Assembly (NCBI GenBank): GCA_000434335.1
Contig: FR878236.1
Location: 1 to 8,915, forward strand
Reading direction: 5' to 3'
DNA length: 8,915 bases
Source of the DNA: Clostridium sp. CAG:492
Lineage (GTDB): Bacteria; Bacillota; Clostridia; TANB77; CAG-508
The notes under the pieces were generated by a model. It was not told where the DNA came from. It searched no databases and was given only the letters and a program-made list of their open reading frames with translations. Positions 7,142-8,915 of the stretch are shown here, in pieces (the first letter of the stretch is position 1; each line of letters starts with the position of its first letter). The position numbers and the translations under genes are program-made.

Positions 7142-7170
7142 TTGTAATTTAAAAATCAATATTGTATAAT
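7142..7170 (+). promoter_or_regulatory. cysS promoter
   Basis: TTGTAA (7142-7147) and TATAAT (7165-7170) are 17 bp apart, 33 bp before the cysS ATG. The -10 box sits inside a 6-bp inverted repeat, ATATTG (7159-7164) and CAATAT (7174-7179), which could be an operator or chance in AT-rich DNA. There is no terminator after mnmA, so cysS may also be read from upstream. The 72-bp gap is too short for a T-box. Confidence 0.6.
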
Positions 7171-7202
7171 AAGCAATATAATAAAAGTAGGAGGTAAAGA
7201 AT

Positions 7203-8588
7203 ATGAAATTAAATGTTTACAACACATTATCAAAGAAAAAAGAAGAATTTAAACCAATACATGAGGACAAAGTCTGTCTATATTCTTGCGGACCTACAGT
7301 ATATAGTTTTGCTCATATAGGAAATTTAAGAGCATACTTATTTATGGATAATTTAAGAAGAGTATTAAAATATAATGGATATTCATTAAAGCATGTAATG
7401 AATATAACAGATGTAGGACACCTTGTTTCAGATGCAGACGAAGGTGAAGATAAAATGATGAAAGCAGCAAGATTAGAGCACAAAGATCCATTTGAAATAG
7501 CAGATTATTATACAAAAATATTCTTAGGTGATATGGGAAAATTAAATATTGATATGCCAGAAGTAATAGCAAGAGCAACAGAGCATATAAAATGTATGGA
7601 AGAATATGTAAAACAAATAATTGCAAATGGGTATACATACGAAACAGAAGACACTATATATTTTGATACATCAAAACTAGATAAATATGGTGTATTATCA
7701 AATAAAGATGTAGATGAAAAAGACACAGAAGCAAGAATTGATGTAGATCCAAATAAAAAACATCCAAATGATTTTGCACTATGGATAAAGGCACCAGAAA
7801 ATCATTTAATGAAATGGGATTCATTCTGGGGCAAATGTTATCCAGGATGGCATTTAGAGTGCTCTGCAATGGGTTATAAATATTTAGGCGAAGAATTTGA
7901 CATACATACAGGAGGAGTAGACCATATACCGGTTCATCACGAAAATGAAATAGCACAAGGAAAAGGATTTTGTGGTAAAATTCCTGCACATTATTGGATG
8001 CATGTAGAATTCCTGCAAGTAAATGGCGGAAAAATGTCAAAAAGTTTAGGTAATTTATATACATTAGATGATTTAAAAGAAAGAGGATATGAGCCATATG
8101 TATATAGAATGTTTAACTTTTCATCACATTACAGAAAGAAAATAAATTTTACATTTGAAGCAATGGATTCAGCAAAAATAGCATTAGCTCGTTTAAGAGA
8201 TGGATATTTAAAACATTTAGAAGGAACAGAAGATATAGATAATGAACAAATATCACAATATGAGCAAAAGTTTTTGCAAGCAATAAATGATGATTTAAAT
8301 ATGCCAGTAGCAATGAGTGTTGTATGGGATGTAATAAAAAATCCAGTAAAATCTAAAAAATTAGCAAATTTAATTTTAAAATTTGATGAAGTTTTAGGAT
8401 TTAATTTGAAAGAATATAAAAAAGAAGAAATTGTATTGCCACAAGAAATACAAGAATTAGTAAATAAAAGAAATGAAGCAAGAGCAAATAAAAATTGGGC
8501 AGAATCAGATAAATTAAGAGATGAATTAACATCAAAAGGATATTTAGTAAAAGATAGTAAAGAAGGTACTATTGTAAGTAAAAATTAA
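7203..8588 (+). CDS. cysS: Cysteinyl-tRNA synthetase
   Basis: A class I synthetase that charges tRNA-Cys in the cytoplasm. At 461 residues it is standard length. It has CGPTVY with C29, the HIGH-type motif HIGN (38-41), GWHLECSAM with C220, the HHENEIAQ motif with H245 and E249, and KMSKS (277-281). C29, C220, H245 and E249 correspond to the zinc ligands that select cysteine in E. coli (C28, C209, H234, E238). The C-terminus has the usual short anticodon-binding segment ending in SDKLRDELTSKGYLVKDSKEGTI. AGGAGG lies 8 bp before the ATG. It has its own promoter and a strong terminator right after the stop. It shares the need for cysteine with SufS, which may explain the clustering. Identification is secure. 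Confidence 0.97.
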   Translation: MKLNVYNTLSKKKEEFKPIHEDKVCLYSCGPTVYSFAHIGNLRAYLFMDNLRRVLKYNGYSLKHVMNITDVGHLVSDADEGEDKMMKAARLEHKDPFEIADYYTKIFLGDMGKLNIDMPEVIARATEHIKCMEEYVKQIIANGYTYETEDTIYFDTSKLDKYGVLSNKDVDEKDTEARIDVDPNKKHPNDFALWIKAPENHLMKWDSFWGKCYPGWHLECSAMGYKYLGEEFDIHTGGVDHIPVHHENEIAQGKGFCGKIPAHYWMHVEFLQVNGGKMSKSLGNLYTLDDLKERGYEPYVYRMFNFSSHYRKKINFTFEAMDSAKIALARLRDGYLKHLEGTEDIDNEQISQYEQKFLQAINDDLNMPVAMSVVWDVIKNPVKSKKLANLILKFDEVLGFNLKEYKKEEIVLPQEIQELVNKRNEARANKNWAESDKLRDELTSKGYLVKDSKEGTIVSKN

Positions 8589-8592
8589 AAAT

Positions 8593-8630
8593 AAAACAGG
8601 TAAATTAAGTAGAATTGATTTATCTGTTTT
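8593..8630 (+). terminator. Intrinsic terminator after cysS
   Basis: AAAACAGGTAAAT (8593-8605) pairs with ATTTATCTGTTTT (8618-8630), 13 bp with one G-T wobble, around a 12-base loop. Flanking A and T bases extend the stem, and ATTTTAT follows. It begins 4 bp after the cysS stop codon. Confidence 0.85.
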
Positions 8631-8644
8631 ATTTTATGTATAAT
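8615..8644 (+). promoter_or_regulatory. Promoter of the DUF1540-type gene
   Basis: TTGATT (8615-8620) and TATAAT (8639-8644) are 18 bp apart. The -35 box lies within the loop and right arm of the cysS terminator. The start would be near 8651, giving a leader of about 100 bases. Confidence 0.5.
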
Positions 8645-8683
8645 AATATCATTTAAAGGAAAAAATAAAATAGAGCATAAAAC

Positions 8684-8719
8684 ATATGCAGAGGTTTATA
8701 GGTAAATCCACAAAAACCT
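8684..8719 (+). other. Structured leader of the DUF1540-type gene
   Basis: ATATGCAGAG (8684-8693) is followed by a possible stem, AGGTTT (8692-8697) with AAACCT (8714-8719). The same 10-mer occurs at 1359-1368 ahead of the sufB leader hairpin. No known riboswitch is recognised. It could be a shared regulatory or RNA-processing motif, or coincidence. Confidence 0.3.
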
Positions 8720-8749
8720 AAATAATATTATATAAGGAATGTGATTTTT

Positions 8750-8914
8750 ATGGATAAGCAAAAAATTAATTGTACAGTAGAAACATGTAAATTTAATAAT
8801 TTAAATAATCAAGAGTGTTTACTAAAACAAATTACAGTAACACCAACTGTAAATTGCAATACACAAACTCCCGATGAGTCTATGTGTAGTAATTATGAAA
8901 ATGATAATTTATAA
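8750..8914 (+). CDS. Small cysteine-rich protein, DUF1540-like
   Basis: A complete 54-residue protein ending one base before the window edge. It carries INCTVETCKFNN (C8, C13), QECLLKQITVTP (C23), C36 and SMCSNY (C46). The order C-x4-C, a CxLxxIxV segment and a final Cys near the C-terminus matches the DUF1540 pattern found in many Clostridia and Bacillota. DUF1540 function is unknown; the cysteines suggest zinc or another metal. Its extra C36 sits where the family usually has a looser linker. AAGGAA lies about 10 bp before the ATG. It has its own promoter and follows the cysS terminator, so it is probably a separate unit and need not be linked to Fe-S assembly. Confidence 0.75.
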   Translation: MDKQKINCTVETCKFNNLNNQECLLKQITVTPTVNCNTQTPDESMCSNYENDNL

Positions 8915-8915
8915 A

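Noticed and set aside
7131..7202. T-box or other riboswitch upstream of cysS
   Set aside because: The gap is only 72 bp, contains a complete promoter, and has no T-box sequence or terminator.

Overview
The window is very AT-rich and densely packed, with A-rich codons, strong GAAAGGA or AGGAGG ribosome binding sites and almost all genes on the + strand. This suggests a low-G+C Bacillota, most likely an anaerobic Clostridia-type (possibly gut) organism. That assignment rests on gene content and style, not on a phylogenetic marker search.

Layout. 1-522: promoter, a palindromic operator and a DtxR/MntR-fold regulator whose metal site looks lost and which has gained a cysteine-rich tail. 583-5187: sufC, sufB, sufD, sufS, an iron-sulfur cluster assembly operon. 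5188-5609: a 422-bp gap holding a compact cassette that resembles a type I toxin-antitoxin locus. It has a 33-residue hydrophobic peptide gene on +, a convergent antisense RNA on - driven by a perfect consensus promoter, a shared bidirectional terminator, and 34-bp imperfect inverted repeats that give both RNAs nearly the same 5' end. 5610-7130: sufU and mnmA, 18 bp apart. 7203-8588: cysS with its own promoter, ending at a long-stem terminator. 8750-8914: a small cysteine-rich DUF1540-type protein with its own promoter.

How the genes fit together. SufS takes sulfur from cysteine, SufU accepts it, and the SufBCD scaffold builds the Fe-S cluster. MnmA also needs persulfide sulfur, to make 2-thiouridine in tRNA, and has the CXXC plus Cys arrangement, so it may draw on SufS/SufU. 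CysS is the other large user of cysteine. The first gene is a plausible Fe-S or redox-responsive controller of the set.

The two most unusual parts are the DtxR-like regulator with a CX8CX2C tail and the inverted-repeat-bounded peptide/antisense-RNA cassette sitting between sufS and sufU. No rRNA, tRNA, CRISPR array or recognisable transposase gene is present.
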